Shown here in pieces: positions 32,791 through 41,729 of a stretch of DNA of 64,000 nucleotides. The stretch's first letter is position 1, and every line of letters starts with the position of its first letter. The stretch covers positions 1 to 64,000 of the forward strand of contig JAAVZO010000036.1 in NCBI GenBank assembly GCA_022791685.1. Direction: 5' to 3'. Both the position numbers and the translations under genes were made by a program. Below the pieces are notes generated by a model, which did not search any database, was not told where the DNA came from, and was given only the letters and a program-made list of their open reading frames with translations. This DNA comes from Clostridiales bacterium. GTDB lineage: Bacteria; Bacillota; Clostridia; Oscillospirales; CAG-272.

Positions 32791-33114
32791 TTATGAAATC
32801 GCAGCCAGCTTGACAAGGTTGACATTTTCACCTACCATGCCGGTAAGGGTCGCGAAAAACTGCGGTGAAATCAGGTTTATCCTGTATTTACCGTTTTTCA
32901 TACGGTCAACGCTTTCAACGTTATAGCGCACACCTCCGCAGAGGATCTGCACGTATGTAGACTTATTGAACATACTTTTACTTGCGCGCAGTTTTTTGAT
33001 AAACTCGTCGGTCAATACGATATTGTCAATGTCGACGAGCTCTGCGCAAATCTTATTGGGTCGTTTAGTCATTTCGGAAATGGTCAGAACATTATGCGGT
33101 ACTTTTGTTTTCAT
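32791..33114 (-). CDS. Hypothetical protein, 107 residues
   Basis: A soluble, basic protein I do not recognise. It has a mixed alpha/beta pattern: TDEFIKKLRASKSMF, then STYVQILCGGVRYNVESVDRM, KYRINLISPQFF and a C-terminal helix. There is no metal motif, signal or membrane segment. The frame, terminator and a good promoter (33349-33377) argue that it is real. The transcript would have a leader of about 230 nt that contains a half copy of the dispersed repeat. The ribosome binding site (GGTGA) is weak. Confidence 0.65.
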   Translation of the reverse strand: MKTKVPHNVLTISEMTKRPNKICAELVDIDNIVLTDEFIKKLRASKSMFNKSTYVQILCGGVRYNVESVDRMKNGKYRINLISPQFFATLTGMVGENVNLVKLAAIS

Positions 33115-33218
33115 TCACCGTGCCATACCTTTCATCATTAACTGCGATAAGCCCCGGTATTACCTGTTCGATTTTCAAAATGTGTATCTACAACATTATC
33201 GCGGTGCCGCGACAAGTT

Positions 33219-33240
33219 GAATAGACTTGCTTGATAACCT
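33219..33240. repeat. Half copy of the dispersed palindromic repeat
   Basis: GAATAGACTTGCTTGATAACCT resembles, base for base, the left arm of the copies at 41983 and 52100. I see no matching right arm, so it is a partial copy. Confidence 0.5.
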
Positions 33241-33348
33241 ACTTTTAATTTATAGATCATCGAGCAAATATAATATAATGCCGGTTCAAATCAAACGGAC
33301 ACTCACCTATAATGAGATTCATCTAAGATAAATCTCATCACAATTTAT

Positions 33349-33377
33349 ATTATAGCATACTCACTTTTATTTGTCAA
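33349..33377 (-). promoter_or_regulatory. Sigma-A promoter of the hypothetical gene
   Basis: On the minus strand TTGACA (33372-33377) and TATAAT (33349-33354) are separated by 17 nt, a consensus promoter. Confidence 0.8.
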
Positions 33378-33462
33378 GACCCACTATTCAATTTAACAAG
33401 TTTATTACATAAATATATAAAATGCTTCACAAAAGTACAAAAAGCGCTTACATATTAACATA

Positions 33463-33494
33463 AAAATGGCATTTCCATCTGGAAATGCCATTTT
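33463..33494 (-). terminator. Terminator after the 33500-34183 lipoprotein gene
   Basis: A perfect inverted repeat, AAAATGGCATTTCCA (33463-33477) with 33480-33494, lies 6 nt past the stop codon. Confidence 0.82.
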
Positions 33495-33499
33495 GCAAT

Positions 33500-34183
33500 T
33501 CAGTTTAATGAAGCCTGCTCGAAGTGTACGACCGTCTGTGAAGCCGAGTCAGCAGTAAATGTGTATGTATATTCACTGAGAACACTGCGGGTGACTCCCT
33601 CAGAATCGATATAATAATTATATACGACCTTATCACAGTCAAACTTCTGACCGTCAGCTTCAGAATCAAATCCGCGTACATAGCTGTCAGTCATCGTCAC
33701 AGCATAAAGTGTGACACCGTTGCTTGCACTGAGTACCTCGATATTTTCAATATCCGCTATAGTGTAATCGATTTTGAAATATTTAAATATATCCGGCGCT
33801 TCATCATTCGAGACCTTCTCGCCGTTTCTCGATACAATAAGACTTCCGTTCTCCTGAGTAGCCTCGTATAATCCGACTACCTCATCGGTAGAAACGAGCT
33901 TTTCACTCGCGGTGAAATCATATTCAAGTCCACTGTTCTGAATAAACTTTATATATGTCTCAGTTACCTTTGTAAACAGCTGCTTGCTTTCAATATCGAT
34001 CTCAGGCTTGAAAGCCTCATAAACCATGATCTCGCCTGAATCAAGAGCTATCGCACTGTCACATCCGCGCTTAACGATATCGAAGTATCCGAGCAGCTCC
34101 TTTTCGTTGCGGCAGCCGGAAAACATCGCCGTAATTATTAACATCGCCGCGAAGATCGCCGCAATTTTTCTGATACTTTTCAT
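33500..34183 (-). CDS. Hypothetical lipoprotein, 227 residues
   Basis: A secreted lipoprotein: signal with lipobox MFSGC (Cys about residue 24), then a beta-rich domain without a recognised family. Patterns such as YIKFIQNSGLEYDFTASEKLV and DKVVYNYYIDSEGVTRSVLSEYTYTF broken over two strands suggest a lipocalin-like or antiparallel sandwich fold. The function is unknown. The TIM-barrel gene lies 46 nt upstream on the same strand, so co-transcription is likely. Confidence 0.78.
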   Translation of the reverse strand: MKSIRKIAAIFAAMLIITAMFSGCRNEKELLGYFDIVKRGCDSAIALDSGEIMVYEAFKPEIDIESKQLFTKVTETYIKFIQNSGLEYDFTASEKLVSTDEVVGLYEATQENGSLIVSRNGEKVSNDEAPDIFKYFKIDYTIADIENIEVLSASNGVTLYAVTMTDSYVRGFDSEADGQKFDCDKVVYNYYIDSEGVTRSVLSEYTYTFTADSASQTVVHFEQASLN

Positions 34184-34229
34184 TTGTTACTCCAGATTTT
34201 TAATTATATGTCAGACTAAAAAGCTGTAA

Positions 34230-34922
34230 TTATTGTATAGCTTTAGTCTCCAGCTCGCGCGAACGGTTCGCCTTTTGGGCAAACAGATTTCCGCTTGTAG
34301 GCGGCGTGTACGTGATAGCATTTGCGCCTGCGAGTATAGTCTCCTTGATAGTATTATCGCTTGGACCACCTGTTGCAATTATCGGAACATACGGATATTC
34401 GCTGCGGATACTTTTAATTATAGACGGAGTTTCGGACGCGCCCGAAACGTTCAGTATAGACACGCCGGCCTCAAGTCTCGCCTTAAAGTCGGTATTCTCC
34501 GAAATTACAGTAAGGATCACCGGAATGTCGATCGCCGAGGATATCTCAGCTACTGCCTCATTGGAAATATTTGCGCTGACTACAACACCCTGCGCACCCT
34601 GATATTCAGCGTGCTTTGCAAGATTCACGACACGCTTTATTCCTCCAGCTCCAGCACTGCTTCCGATACCGCAAAATACAGGAACATCGGCAACGCTGAC
34701 GATAGCCTGAGTAATTATCGGCTGCGGCAAAAATGGATATACCGCTATAACCGCGTCGGCATTATTATTTCTTATAGTAGCAACGTCGGTAGTAAAAATA
34801 AACGAACGGAGTATTCTTCCGTTGATCTTGATCCCGCTCGCGTCGGATATTGCCTCCGGCAGCTTGATTATAGTCTTTTTGAGGTGTCCGCGCACCTCAG
34901 GGATGTAGCTTTCGTTTGTCAT
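34230..34922 (-). CDS. TIM-barrel protein of unknown function
   Basis: A 230-residue soluble protein with alternating strands and helices and the phosphate-binding style C-terminal loops PIIATGGPSDNTIKE and AGANAITYTPPT, as in HisA/ThiG/PdxS-like barrels. FCGIGSSAGAGGIKRV near residue 85 is another glycine-rich loop. Such proteins are sometimes labelled hydrolase in clostridial genomes without evidence; I do not assign a reaction. It probably shares a transcript with the lipoprotein gene downstream. The composition is like its neighbours. Confidence 0.7.
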   Translation of the reverse strand: MTNESYIPEVRGHLKKTIIKLPEAISDASGIKINGRILRSFIFTTDVATIRNNNADAVIAVYPFLPQPIITQAIVSVADVPVFCGIGSSAGAGGIKRVVNLAKHAEYQGAQGVVVSANISNEAVAEISSAIDIPVILTVISENTDFKARLEAGVSILNVSGASETPSIIKSIRSEYPYVPIIATGGPSDNTIKETILAGANAITYTPPTSGNLFAQKANRSRELETKAIQ

Positions 34923-35046
34923 CGATAGACAAATCCTTTCATAAGTTAAATGCTAACACGGTATGCTAATAACTATTACGCCAAAAATGCACTGCATTGT
35001 TCTGCAAGTGCATTTTCGGCATTTCAGAATTTTATCTAAATATCAA

Positions 35047-35454
35047 TTAAAGATACTTCTTAATAGTGTCAGTAGCCTTTTCAACAGGAACCGAAACAGT
35101 CATAGTGCAGTGGAAACCACACTTCTCGCTCAGAGCGTTGACCTCATCCGCCAGCTTGTCAAAGCTTGCAAGGTCATTCTCGCAGATCTTGAGAGCAGAG
35201 TCGATATAGATATCTGTAACGTCGTGGTTGCTCGCAATGATTCCTGCAATGAAGCCGAACAGAGACTGAGCGTCGCAGATACCGTACTGGTCGGTATCGA
35301 TAAGGCGTGCCGTGTGTTTTATATCGTAAGTAAGCTTACTGCCCTTCTCAATGCAGACGACCGAGCCGCTGCTCGCCTCGGAAGCGGAGTTGACCATCTC
35401 AATGAGATGCTTTGTCTTACCTGTACCCTTTACACCAATGATTAGCTTTAACAT
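35047..35454 (-). CDS. P-loop NTPase-like protein
   Basis: A 135-residue protein with a Walker A motif at its N-terminus (IIGVKGTGKTKHL, residues about 5-17) and a possible Walker B strand DIYIDSAL. The rest is a minimal alpha/beta NTPase core. Similar small proteins are often called PilT-like without type IV pilus context; none is present here, so I assign only nucleotide binding. GGAGG precedes the start codon. A 20-bp palindrome (35488-35507) lies just upstream, overlapping the expected -35 region. Confidence 0.78.
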   Translation of the reverse strand: MLKLIIGVKGTGKTKHLIEMVNSASEASSGSVVCIEKGSKLTYDIKHTARLIDTDQYGICDAQSLFGFIAGIIASNHDVTDIYIDSALKICENDLASFDKLADEVNALSEKCGFHCTMTVSVPVEKATDTIKKYL

Positions 35455-35487
35455 AGTGAAATCCTCCTGAATATTTTAGCGGTTGAA

Positions 35488-35507
35488 TGTACAGCAAATA
35501 CTGTACA
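35488..35507 (-). promoter_or_regulatory. Palindromic operator candidate
   Basis: TGTACAG (35488-35494) and CTGTACA (35501-35507) are separated by 6 nt, ending 33 nt upstream of the P-loop gene. On the minus strand TAAAAT (35473-35478) could be the -10, placing the palindrome over the -35. It is a probable regulator site of unknown owner. Confidence 0.5.
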
Positions 35508-35619
35508 GTTATTCACCTATCTATATTTTACACTAAAACCGCGAAAATTTCAAGGGGTTTTCTGAACATATTTAACGTTTTCGAAAAGTTTTTACAACTT
35601 GTACAAATACGCTTGAAAT

Positions 35620-35662
35620 AATTGGGCATCATGCCCTTATATGGGGCATGATTTGCCCAATT
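35620..35662 (-). terminator. Hairpin after pgi
   Basis: AATTGGGCA followed by TCATGCCC (35620-35636) pairs with GGGCATGA and TGCCCAATT (35644-35662), 17 bp with one 2-nt bulge. It lies downstream of the pgi stop codon. Confidence 0.75.
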
Positions 35663-35686
35663 GGGGTAAGCTTATGCTTTTTAAAA

Positions 35687-37024
35687 TCAGTTCATTCTCT
35701 CTTCGAGGGCAGCCTTTTCAGCTTCATAGCCGGGCTTGCCGAGAAGAGCGTACATATTCTTCTTGTATGCTTCAACACCGGGCTGGTTGAACGGGTTTAC
35801 GCCGAGTACATAGCCGGAAATTGCACAAGCAAGCTCGAAGAAATATACCATATAACCGAACGAGAACTCGCTTCTGTCATCAAGCTCGAGCATGATGTTC
35901 GGAACGCCGCCGTCTACGTGTGCAAGCAGAGTTGCGTTCATAGCCGCATTGTTGACCGAGTGCAGCTCCTTACCGGAGAGGAAGTTCAGTCCGTCGATGT
36001 TGTTCGGGTCGTTCGGGATAACTACGGTATGGTTCGACTTCTTAATGTTTACTACAGTCTCAAAGAGGTTGCGGCGGCCTTCCTGAATGTACTGACCAAG
36101 AGAGTGCAGGTCGGTGGAGAATACAACGGAGGACGGGTAGATACCCATATTATCCTTGCCCTCAGACTCGCCGTAGAGCTGCTTCCACCACTCGTTCATC
36201 ATGAGCATAGCGTGCTCGTAGGAAACGAGGATCTCGGTAGTCTTGCCCTTTCTGTACATGAGATTGCGCAGAGCCGCATACTTAGCAGCATCGTTCGACT
36301 CGATATCGTCAGAAGCGTAAGCTTCACGTGCAGCAGCAGCGCCCTTCATCATAGCGTCGATGTCGCAGCCAGCAGCAGCGATAGGAAGAAGTCCAACTGC
36401 GGTAAGTACAGAATAACGTCCACCGATGTCGTCCGGCACTACGAAGGTCTCGTAGCCCTTGTCGGTCGCGAATTTCTTCAGGGTTCCGCGCGCCTTGTCG
36501 GTAGTTACGAAAATACGCTCACGAGCGCCGTCCTCACCGTACTTCTCCTCGAGAAGCTCACGGAAAATGCGGAATGCGACTGCTGGCTCAGTGGTAGTAC
36601 CAGACTTTGAGATAACGTTTACGCAGATATCCTTGCCCTCGCAGATCTCGAGCAGCTCAGCAAGAGCCGACGAGCAGATGTTGTTGCCAGCGAAGTATAC
36701 CGAGGGGGTGTCCTTCTTCTTTTCATTGTAGGATGGGGACTTTACGAACTCGATAGCAGCGCGTGCGCCGAGGTAAGAACCGCCGATACCGATAACGACG
36801 AGAATGTCGCAGGTCTTCTGGATCTTAGCAGCAGCAGCCTTTATGCGTGCGAATTCTTCTTTGTCGTAGTCGACCGGAAGGTCTACCCATCCGAGGAAAT
36901 CGCTTCCGAGTCCGTTCTTAGCCTTTACCTGCGCGATCGCAGTCTTGACGGTGGGTTCAATACCCTTGATATCTTCCTCTGCGAGGAAGCCTTTAATATA
37001 TTTATCGTTGAGTTTGAGTGCCAT
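35687..37024 (-). CDS. pgi: Glucose-6-phosphate isomerase
   Basis: A 445-residue glycolytic enzyme interconverting glucose- and fructose-6-phosphate. SIS-fold signatures are [29 protein letters not shown] (phosphate binding), and [21 protein letters not shown] with the conserved Arg. The length is that of the short Bacillota form. The start has AAGGAG upstream. It is monocistronic with its own promoter (37066-37094) and terminator. Confidence 0.96.
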   Translation of the reverse strand: MALKLNDKYIKGFLAEEDIKGIEPTVKTAIAQVKAKNGLGSDFLGWVDLPVDYDKEEFARIKAAAAKIQKTCDILVVIGIGGSYLGARAAIEFVKSPSYNEKKKDTPSVYFAGNNICSSALAELLEICEGKDICVNVISKSGTTTEPAVAFRIFRELLEEKYGEDGARERIFVTTDKARGTLKKFATDKGYETFVVPDDIGGRYSVLTAVGLLPIAAAGCDIDAMMKGAAAAREAYASDDIESNDAAKYAALRNLMYRKGKTTEILVSYEHAMLMMNEWWKQLYGESEGKDNMGIYPSSVVFSTDLHSLGQYIQEGRRNLFETVVNIKKSNHTVVIPNDPNNIDGLNFLSGKELHSVNNAAMNATLLAHVDGGVPNIMLELDDRSEFSFGYMVYFFELACAISGYVLGVNPFNQPGVEAYKKNMYALLGKPGYEAEKAALEERMN

Positions 37025-37065
37025 TATTATTTCTCCTTGAAATCAAATAAAAATCATATAATTAT

Positions 37066-37094
37066 ATTTTACAATATAATTGTTATATTTTCAA
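37066..37094 (-). promoter_or_regulatory. Sigma-A promoter of pgi
   Basis: On the minus strand TTGAAA (37089-37094) and TAAAAT (37066-37071) are separated by 17 nt. Confidence 0.7.
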
Positions 37095-37307
37095 GCATTT
37101 TCGCCTCAATTGATTGAAAACTTCACAGCCATTTATCTGAGAAGTTTAGTGAAGTTGTATAAAATCCGATAATTTCGCGTCCACTTGGCAAATATCACGG
37201 TCATTTAAAGGCGATATGTCAGCATACTGTGTGAGGGCAAAATGGGTTTACATAAATTTCCATCGCAAATAATTCGATTATTTTTTCAAGAAATTTATAA
37301 AAACCTA

Positions 37308-37336
37308 TTGCAATTTTTGAAAAGGTGTGGTATAAT
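37308..37336 (+). promoter_or_regulatory. Sigma-A promoter of rpmB
   Basis: TTGCAA (37308-37313) and TATAAT (37331-37336) are separated by 17 nt. The leader to rpmB is about 62 nt. Confidence 0.8.
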
Positions 37337-37404
37337 ATCTCTGTTAATCATGAATAATCAGCGCCGCGCGCCAAATAACGCGCGACTTTTAGGAGGTAAA
37401 AATC

Positions 37405-37593
37405 ATGGCAAAGTGTGAAATCTGTGGAAAAGCAGTGACTTTCGGTCTCGCTGTCTCGCATTCTAATCGCAAGACTAACAGAACTTGGAAGCCCAACATC
37501 AGAAAAGTAAAGGCTGTCGTAAACGGTACACCTAAGACCGTTAACGTTTGCTCCCGCTGCCTGCGCTCGGGCAAGGTTACCAGAGCCGTCTGA
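37405..37593 (+). CDS. rpmB: 50S ribosomal protein L28 (zinc-binding form)
   Basis: A 62-residue ribosomal protein with the L28 core KAVTFGLAVSHSNRKTNR and WKPNIRKVK. Cys pairs C4/C7 and C49/C52 form the zinc ribbon of the C+ paralogue, typical when zinc is sufficient. AGGAGGT precedes the ATG. It has its own promoter and a strong terminator, as usual for rpmB. Confidence 0.97.
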   Translation: MAKCEICGKAVTFGLAVSHSNRKTNRTWKPNIRKVKAVVNGTPKTVNVCSRCLRSGKVTRAV

Positions 37594-37609
37594 TTTGTTT
37601 GAAAAAAGT

Positions 37610-37645
37610 AAAGAGTCTGCAAGATATTTCTTGCAGACTCTTTTA
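37610..37645 (+). terminator. Terminator after rpmB
   Basis: A perfect 14-bp stem (AAAGAGTCTGCAAG at 37610-37623 with 37630-37643) is followed by TTAC; it lies 17 nt past the stop codon. Confidence 0.85.
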
Positions 37646-37678
37646 CATTATGCTATATTATTTTAAGAGGAAAAACAC

Positions 37679-38416
37679 GTGAAATACATTTTACTTGGAG
37701 AACCAGCATTTCAGATATACGCCGACGAGCTTTCACAGCGTGGCTTTAAGCCTGTTTCGCTTTCGCCTGATACGCGGCTGAATAGAATCGTACAGACTCA
37801 TGCTGATACGCTTGTGTTTGAATATGGCGGGCACTTGATAATGAACCGCGGCTATCTTACACAGCTCGATCTGCCGACACAGCTTGCTGCACGAGTCGAG
37901 CCGACCGAAGATTATCCACACGGTAACTATCCCGACGATGTACGTTTCAATGCGCTTGTTATCGGGCGGAATATGTACGCAAAGCGCTCGGCACTCTCTC
38001 CTGCACTGATTTCGCTTGCAAATGAAAATCAGCTTAACATCGTAAACGTGCGTCAAGGCTACGCGCGCTGCTCAGTGCTCGCACTGCCGTCCGCTAACGC
38101 CGCAGTGACCGCCGATTCCGGTCTCGCAGACGCACTCGAAGCAAACGGCGTTCGCGTGCTGCGGATATCGGCTGGCGGAATTAGACTCGACGGCTGCGAG
38201 TATGGATTTATAGGAGGAGCGTCATTTGTCGACGACCCGCAATGCTGCTGCTCGCTGCATTCACGTCCAACGGTATATTTCTACGGCTCGCTCGGAATAC
38301 ATCCAGACGGCGAGCGTATAAGACAGTTCATCGAGGGCTGCGGGTATAATGTCATAACGCTTATGCAGTCGGAATCGCTTTGCGATTTCGGAGGCGGGAT
38401 CGTGATTTATTGTTGA
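37679..38416 (+). CDS. DUF6873-like protein (guanidine-modifying-enzyme fold)
   Basis: A 245-residue cytoplasmic protein with repeated beta-beta-alpha units: LVFEYGGHLIMNRGYL, QLNIVNVRQGYARCSVLALP, AVTADSGLADALEANGVRVL, and a C-terminal FDFGGGIVIYC-like end (LCDFGGGIVIYC). The fivefold arrangement and the C-terminal Cys suggest the GME fold (arginine deiminase/DDAH superfamily) as in DUF6873. Its reaction is unknown. An Asp and a Cys are at plausible catalytic places, but I cannot assign them. It lies 33 nt past the rpmB terminator. Confidence 0.68.
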   Translation: MKYILLGEPAFQIYADELSQRGFKPVSLSPDTRLNRIVQTHADTLVFEYGGHLIMNRGYLTQLDLPTQLAARVEPTEDYPHGNYPDDVRFNALVIGRNMYAKRSALSPALISLANENQLNIVNVRQGYARCSVLALPSANAAVTADSGLADALEANGVRVLRISAGGIRLDGCEYGFIGGASFVDDPQCCCSLHSRPTVYFYGSLGIHPDGERIRQFIEGCGYNVITLMQSESLCDFGGGIVIYC

Positions 38417-38441
38417 CTTTTCGATAAGCCTATGCTACAAT
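38413..38441 (+). promoter_or_regulatory. Sigma-A promoter of the lipoprotein gene
   Basis: TTGACT (38413-38418) and TACAAT (38436-38441) are separated by 17 nt; the -35 overlaps the upstream stop codon. The leader is about 100 nt. Confidence 0.75.
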
Positions 38442-38550
38442 AGTGATAATAAATATTGAGGAAAATCAGCACCTTCAAAAAGAGCCCAGTATAAGCCCGA
38501 ATCGGCACAGCCGTTATCCAAAGTGAATAATTATGTATGAGGTGAAAATT

Positions 38551-39267
38551 ATGAACAAACGGTCATTTATTTTGATTTTCGCAATTTTGATACTATCGAT
38601 TTTAACATCGTGCAGCGGACAAAACGCCGACAGCTTTGACGCAGCTATCGCTGAGCTTGAATGCACTCAAAGCATGAAGTACGTCAAAATCGAATCTCTG
38701 TCCGAACTTCTCGAAACTGCAAAGCCAAATCTGATAATATGCGGCAGTGTGTTGTCGCGCGGCAATCCAACGATAATCGACCATTCGGAAGAGTACAGCG
38801 ACGATTATTTGAAGTCCACAGCTACCGCCGACAAAAAGCAGTTGTGCGCCGCAGCATTCCTTTCAACACCGTACACAATTGAAATCAACGAGGTTCTGCT
38901 CGGCGATACATCAGCCGGAACAACAATCGAAATCGACGCACCATATGGCATTATTGACGAGTACTTCCGTCGTGACGGACTTCACCCGATACTGAAGATA
39001 GGACAGGAGTATTTATTCTTCCTGCGCACCGACTATATGTACGGCGACCAGATATATTACCTCGCATTCGACCCGGTATCGGCTCTTGAACTGAACGTCG
39101 ACGGTACATTCAGCGGCGAATACAGCGACTACATCGACGGCGTTTTCGGCGACTACAGCAATTCGATCGTGCGTCTGCTCGATGACTTACAGCGGCTGAT
39201 TTCTGAAAACGACTACGACCTCACGATGGAATCATTTGCAAGTGCAGCTAAAAAAGTTAAGCAATAA
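38551..39267 (+). CDS. Hypothetical lipoprotein, 238 residues
   Basis: A secreted lipoprotein: basic start, hydrophobic signal, lipobox LTSC (Cys about residue 20). The mature part is acidic, with YTIEINEVLLGD, EIDAPYGIIDEY and GQEYLFFLR suggesting a beta-barrel or OB-like domain as seen in cell-surface proteins that bind small ligands. No family is recognised. The start at 38551 is chosen because GAGGTG lies just upstream; an ATG 18 nt earlier has no site. It is monocistronic, with its own promoter and terminator. Confidence 0.78.
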   Translation: MNKRSFILIFAILILSILTSCSGQNADSFDAAIAELECTQSMKYVKIESLSELLETAKPNLIICGSVLSRGNPTIIDHSEEYSDDYLKSTATADKKQLCAAAFLSTPYTIEINEVLLGDTSAGTTIEIDAPYGIIDEYFRRDGLHPILKIGQEYLFFLRTDYMYGDQIYYLAFDPVSALELNVDGTFSGEYSDYIDGVFGDYSNSIVRLLDDLQRLISENDYDLTMESFASAAKKVKQ

Positions 39268-39276
39268 TCGTAACAT

Positions 39277-39308
39277 AAAAAATCCCGACTTTTCAGTCGG
39301 GATTTTTG
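39277..39308. terminator. Terminator between the lipoprotein and oxidoreductase genes
   Basis: AAAATCCCGACT (39279-39290) pairs with AGTCGGGATTTT (39295-39306), with A/T runs on both sides. It serves convergent genes. Confidence 0.85.
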
Positions 39309-39325
39309 TATATCAGCCGAATAGC

Positions 39326-39862
39326 TTAGCCTTCGTAATTATAGCCGAGCTCGAGCGCCTTCTTGTTCTTTTCGATAAGCGCAGCCTTAGTTGCCGGAAT
39401 GCTCTGCACCATGAAATCGAGGAACTTGTCGTACTCAAACAGCTTCGTGATCTTAAGCAGATATCCGAGAATGATAACGTTCGCCATGCCGTTGAGTCCG
39501 TTTTCCTCAGCGATACCGGACGCAGGGATTGCATAATGCGATACTCCCTCTCTCAGCGCCGGAGTTGGGATAAGCGTGGAATCATAGATTACCATGCCGC
39601 CGTCGACAACGCACGGCTCGAACTTATCATATGACGGGATATTCATCGCGATGAGCAGGTCGGGAGTTACAACGAGCGGAGAGCCGATTTCCTCATCGGA
39701 AATTATGACCGAGCAGTTAGCCGCACCGCCGCGCATTTCCGGACCGTAGGACGGAAGCCACGACACCTGCATATCCGAATACATCGCAGTCTTAGCGAGC
39801 TGCTTTCCAGCGAAAAGTATACCCTGTCCGCCGAATCCTGCCAAAAGGATATTCATTGTCAT
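39326..39862 (-). CDS. 2-oxoacid:ferredoxin oxidoreductase, gamma subunit
   Basis: A 178-residue gamma subunit with the opening [20 protein letters not shown] and [22 protein letters not shown], typical of KorC/VorC. It is part of the four-subunit enzyme that decarboxylates a 2-oxoacid to acyl-CoA while reducing ferredoxin. It is the last gene of the operon; one base separates it from the beta subunit gene, and GGAGG of its binding site lies within that gene's end. Confidence 0.92.
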   Translation of the reverse strand: MTMNILLAGFGGQGILFAGKQLAKTAMYSDMQVSWLPSYGPEMRGGAANCSVIISDEEIGSPLVVTPDLLIAMNIPSYDKFEPCVVDGGMVIYDSTLIPTPALREGVSHYAIPASGIAEENGLNGMANVIILGYLLKITKLFEYDKFLDFMVQSIPATKAALIEKNKKALELGYNYEG

Positions 39863-39863
39863 A

Positions 39864-40637
39864 TCAGTTTTCCTCCTTTGTCGAAGTCGGATTGAGAGTT
39901 TTTACGTCGGTGTCCTTATAAACGCCGAGCGGATAGAACGGAATCATATCGGTTTTGATCCATTCGAGCGCCGCCTCAGGAGTCATACCCCAGTTGGTCG
40001 GACAGGTAGAAAGTACCTCGACAATCGAGAGTCCCTTCTTGTCGATCTGATTCTGGAACGCCTTTACAATAGCCTTCTTCGCGTTCTTGATGTTCGGAAC
40101 GGTATTTACCGCTACACGCTCAGCGTACGCAACACCATCGAGAGTCGAGAGCATTTCGCAGACGTGGATCGGCGAACCCTGAATTCTGCGGTCGCGTCCA
40201 TACGGAGAAGTAGTCGTTACCTGACCCGGAAGCGTAGTAGGCGCCATCTGACCGCCAGTCATGCCGTAAATTGCGTTGTTAATGAAGATTATCGTGATAT
40301 TCTCACCGCGCGCACCGACGTGGACCGTCTCAGCAGTACCGATAGCGGCGAGGTCACCGTCGCCCTGATACGTGAATACGATGTTATCGGGATGTGTGCG
40401 CTTTACACCAGTAGCGACTGCCGGAGCACGTCCGTGAGCGGCTTCTATCATGTCGCATTCGAAGTAATTATATGCAAATACTGCACAGCCGACCGGAGCG
40501 ATACCGACCGCCTTGTCGCAGATATTCAATTCGTCCAGCGCCTCGGCAACGAGTCTGTGTACGATTCCGTGCGTACAGCCCGGGCAATAGTGGAATGGCA
40601 CGGGTGAAAGTGATTTCGGTTTATCAAATACTACCAT
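39864..40637 (-). CDS. 2-oxoacid:ferredoxin oxidoreductase, beta (TPP) subunit
   Basis: A 257-residue thiamine-diphosphate subunit: FHYCPGCTHG near the N-terminus (cluster-proximal Cys), the TPP motif GDGDLAAIG followed by NNAIYGMTGGQ, and a C-terminal region CPTNWGMTP. It performs decarboxylation at the TPP. The ATG overlaps the alpha stop codon by 1 nt. Branched-chain 2-oxoacids or 2-oxoglutarate are the candidate substrates. Confidence 0.93.
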   Translation of the reverse strand: MVVFDKPKSLSPVPFHYCPGCTHGIVHRLVAEALDELNICDKAVGIAPVGCAVFAYNYFECDMIEAAHGRAPAVATGVKRTHPDNIVFTYQGDGDLAAIGTAETVHVGARGENITIIFINNAIYGMTGGQMAPTTLPGQVTTTSPYGRDRRIQGSPIHVCEMLSTLDGVAYAERVAVNTVPNIKNAKKAIVKAFQNQIDKKGLSIVEVLSTCPTNWGMTPEAALEWIKTDMIPFYPLGVYKDTDVKTLNPTSTKEEN

Positions 40638-41701
40638 CAGTTAAGACCTCCTGCGATTTTCTCTATCTCGGCGAGCACTTCAGCCGGCGTAGGAATAACG
40701 CCGCCCGTTCTGCCGAAGAAGCTTACCGGCCTCTTACAGTCGGTAGCGACCTTTACATCATCGACCATCTGTCCCATGTTTAATTCAACAACAAGGAACT
40801 GCTTTGCGCTGTCAGCGAGCTTGTTAAGCGGCTTCTTCGGATACGGCCAGAGAGTTATCGGGCGGAAAAGTCCGACCTTGATTCCCTTAGCGCGTGCGGC
40901 AGTTATCGCAGTCTTGCAGATACGCGAGGTAATGCCGTAGGATACGATAACGATATCAGCGTCGTCGCACTTATACTCCTCGTACTTGACTTCCTTCTCC
41001 GAAACTTCATCGTAGCGCTTGTAGCGCGCGATAACCGAATCCTCAAGGTCCTGCGGATTCATGTAAAGGCTGTTGATTATATTCTTCTTGCGCTTACCGC
41101 CAGTACCATTGGCAGCCCATGTCTTTTCGGGAACTTCGCGCTTTGTCGCGAGCTCGAAGTCGACCGGCTCCATCATCTGACCGAGCGCACCGTCAGCGAG
41201 AATCATAGCGGGCATACGGTAGATATCGGCAAGATCGAAGGCTTCGCTCGTAAGCTGTGCCATCTCCTGAACCGATGCAGGCGCAAGTACGATAACGTGC
41301 TCGTCACCGTGACCGTTGGCTTTTGTAGCCTGATAATAGTCCTGCTGAGAAGGCTGAATGCCACCGAGTCCCGGACCTCCGCGCTGTACGTTGACGATAA
41401 CGCAGGGCAGGTCGCAAGCAACTATGTAGGAAATTCCCTCGCTCTTAAGCGAGATTCCGGGCGAAGACGACGATGTGAGACAGCGCGAGCCGGCAGCAGC
41501 AGCGCCCATTATCATATTGATAGCCGAAATTTCGGATTCAGCCTGAAGGCAGAGTCCGCCGACTTTAGGCATACGCTTTGCCATATATTCCGATATTTCG
41601 GTCTGAGGAGTTATCGGGTAACCGAAGAAATGCAGACATCCGCTCTTGATAGCGGCTTCAGCAATAGCCTCGTTGCCCTTCATTAAAACCTTTTTTGACA
41701 T
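40637..41701 (-). CDS. vorB: 2-oxoacid:ferredoxin oxidoreductase, alpha subunit (VorB/KorA type)
   Basis: A 354-residue alpha subunit: KGNEAIAEAAIKSGCLHFFG, PITPQTEISEYMAKRMP, LTSSSSPGISLKSEGISY and NVQRGGPGLGGIQPSQQDY. The sequence is close to the proteins generally named VorB (3-methyl-2-oxobutanoate ferredoxin oxidoreductase). Substrate choice between branched-chain 2-oxoacids and 2-oxoglutarate cannot be made by eye. In anaerobes the enzyme links amino-acid breakdown or synthesis to ferredoxin. It follows the ferredoxin-type delta subunit. Confidence 0.92.
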   Translation of the reverse strand: MSKKVLMKGNEAIAEAAIKSGCLHFFGYPITPQTEISEYMAKRMPKVGGLCLQAESEISAINMIMGAAAAGSRCLTSSSSPGISLKSEGISYIVACDLPCVIVNVQRGGPGLGGIQPSQQDYYQATKANGHGDEHVIVLAPASVQEMAQLTSEAFDLADIYRMPAMILADGALGQMMEPVDFELATKREVPEKTWAANGTGGKRKKNIINSLYMNPQDLEDSVIARYKRYDEVSEKEVKYEEYKCDDADIVIVSYGITSRICKTAITAARAKGIKVGLFRPITLWPYPKKPLNKLADSAKQFLVVELNMGQMVDDVKVATDCKRPVSFFGRTGGVIPTPAEVLAEIEKIAGGLN

Positions 41702-41729
41702 TATTTTAAGTTCCTTTCAAGCAAGTCTA

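Larger units (their letters stand above)
33115..33499. other. Long leader and intergenic region upstream of the hypothetical gene
   Basis: On the minus strand it holds a promoter (33349-33377), a hairpin with GAGATT and AATCTC arms (33313-33335), a half repeat (33219-33240), and a GC-rich hairpin with GCGG and CCGC arms near 33200-33211. No gene is seen. The terminator of the next lipoprotein gene closes the region. Confidence 0.55.

Noticed and set aside
34233-34928. A 231-codon frame opposite the TIM-barrel gene
   Set aside because: The minus-strand product has glycine-rich loops and a normal start; the plus-strand frame has neither.
35648-36610. A 320-codon plus-strand frame opposite pgi
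   Set aside because: It overlaps the well-supported pgi gene over its whole length and has no recognisable protein features.
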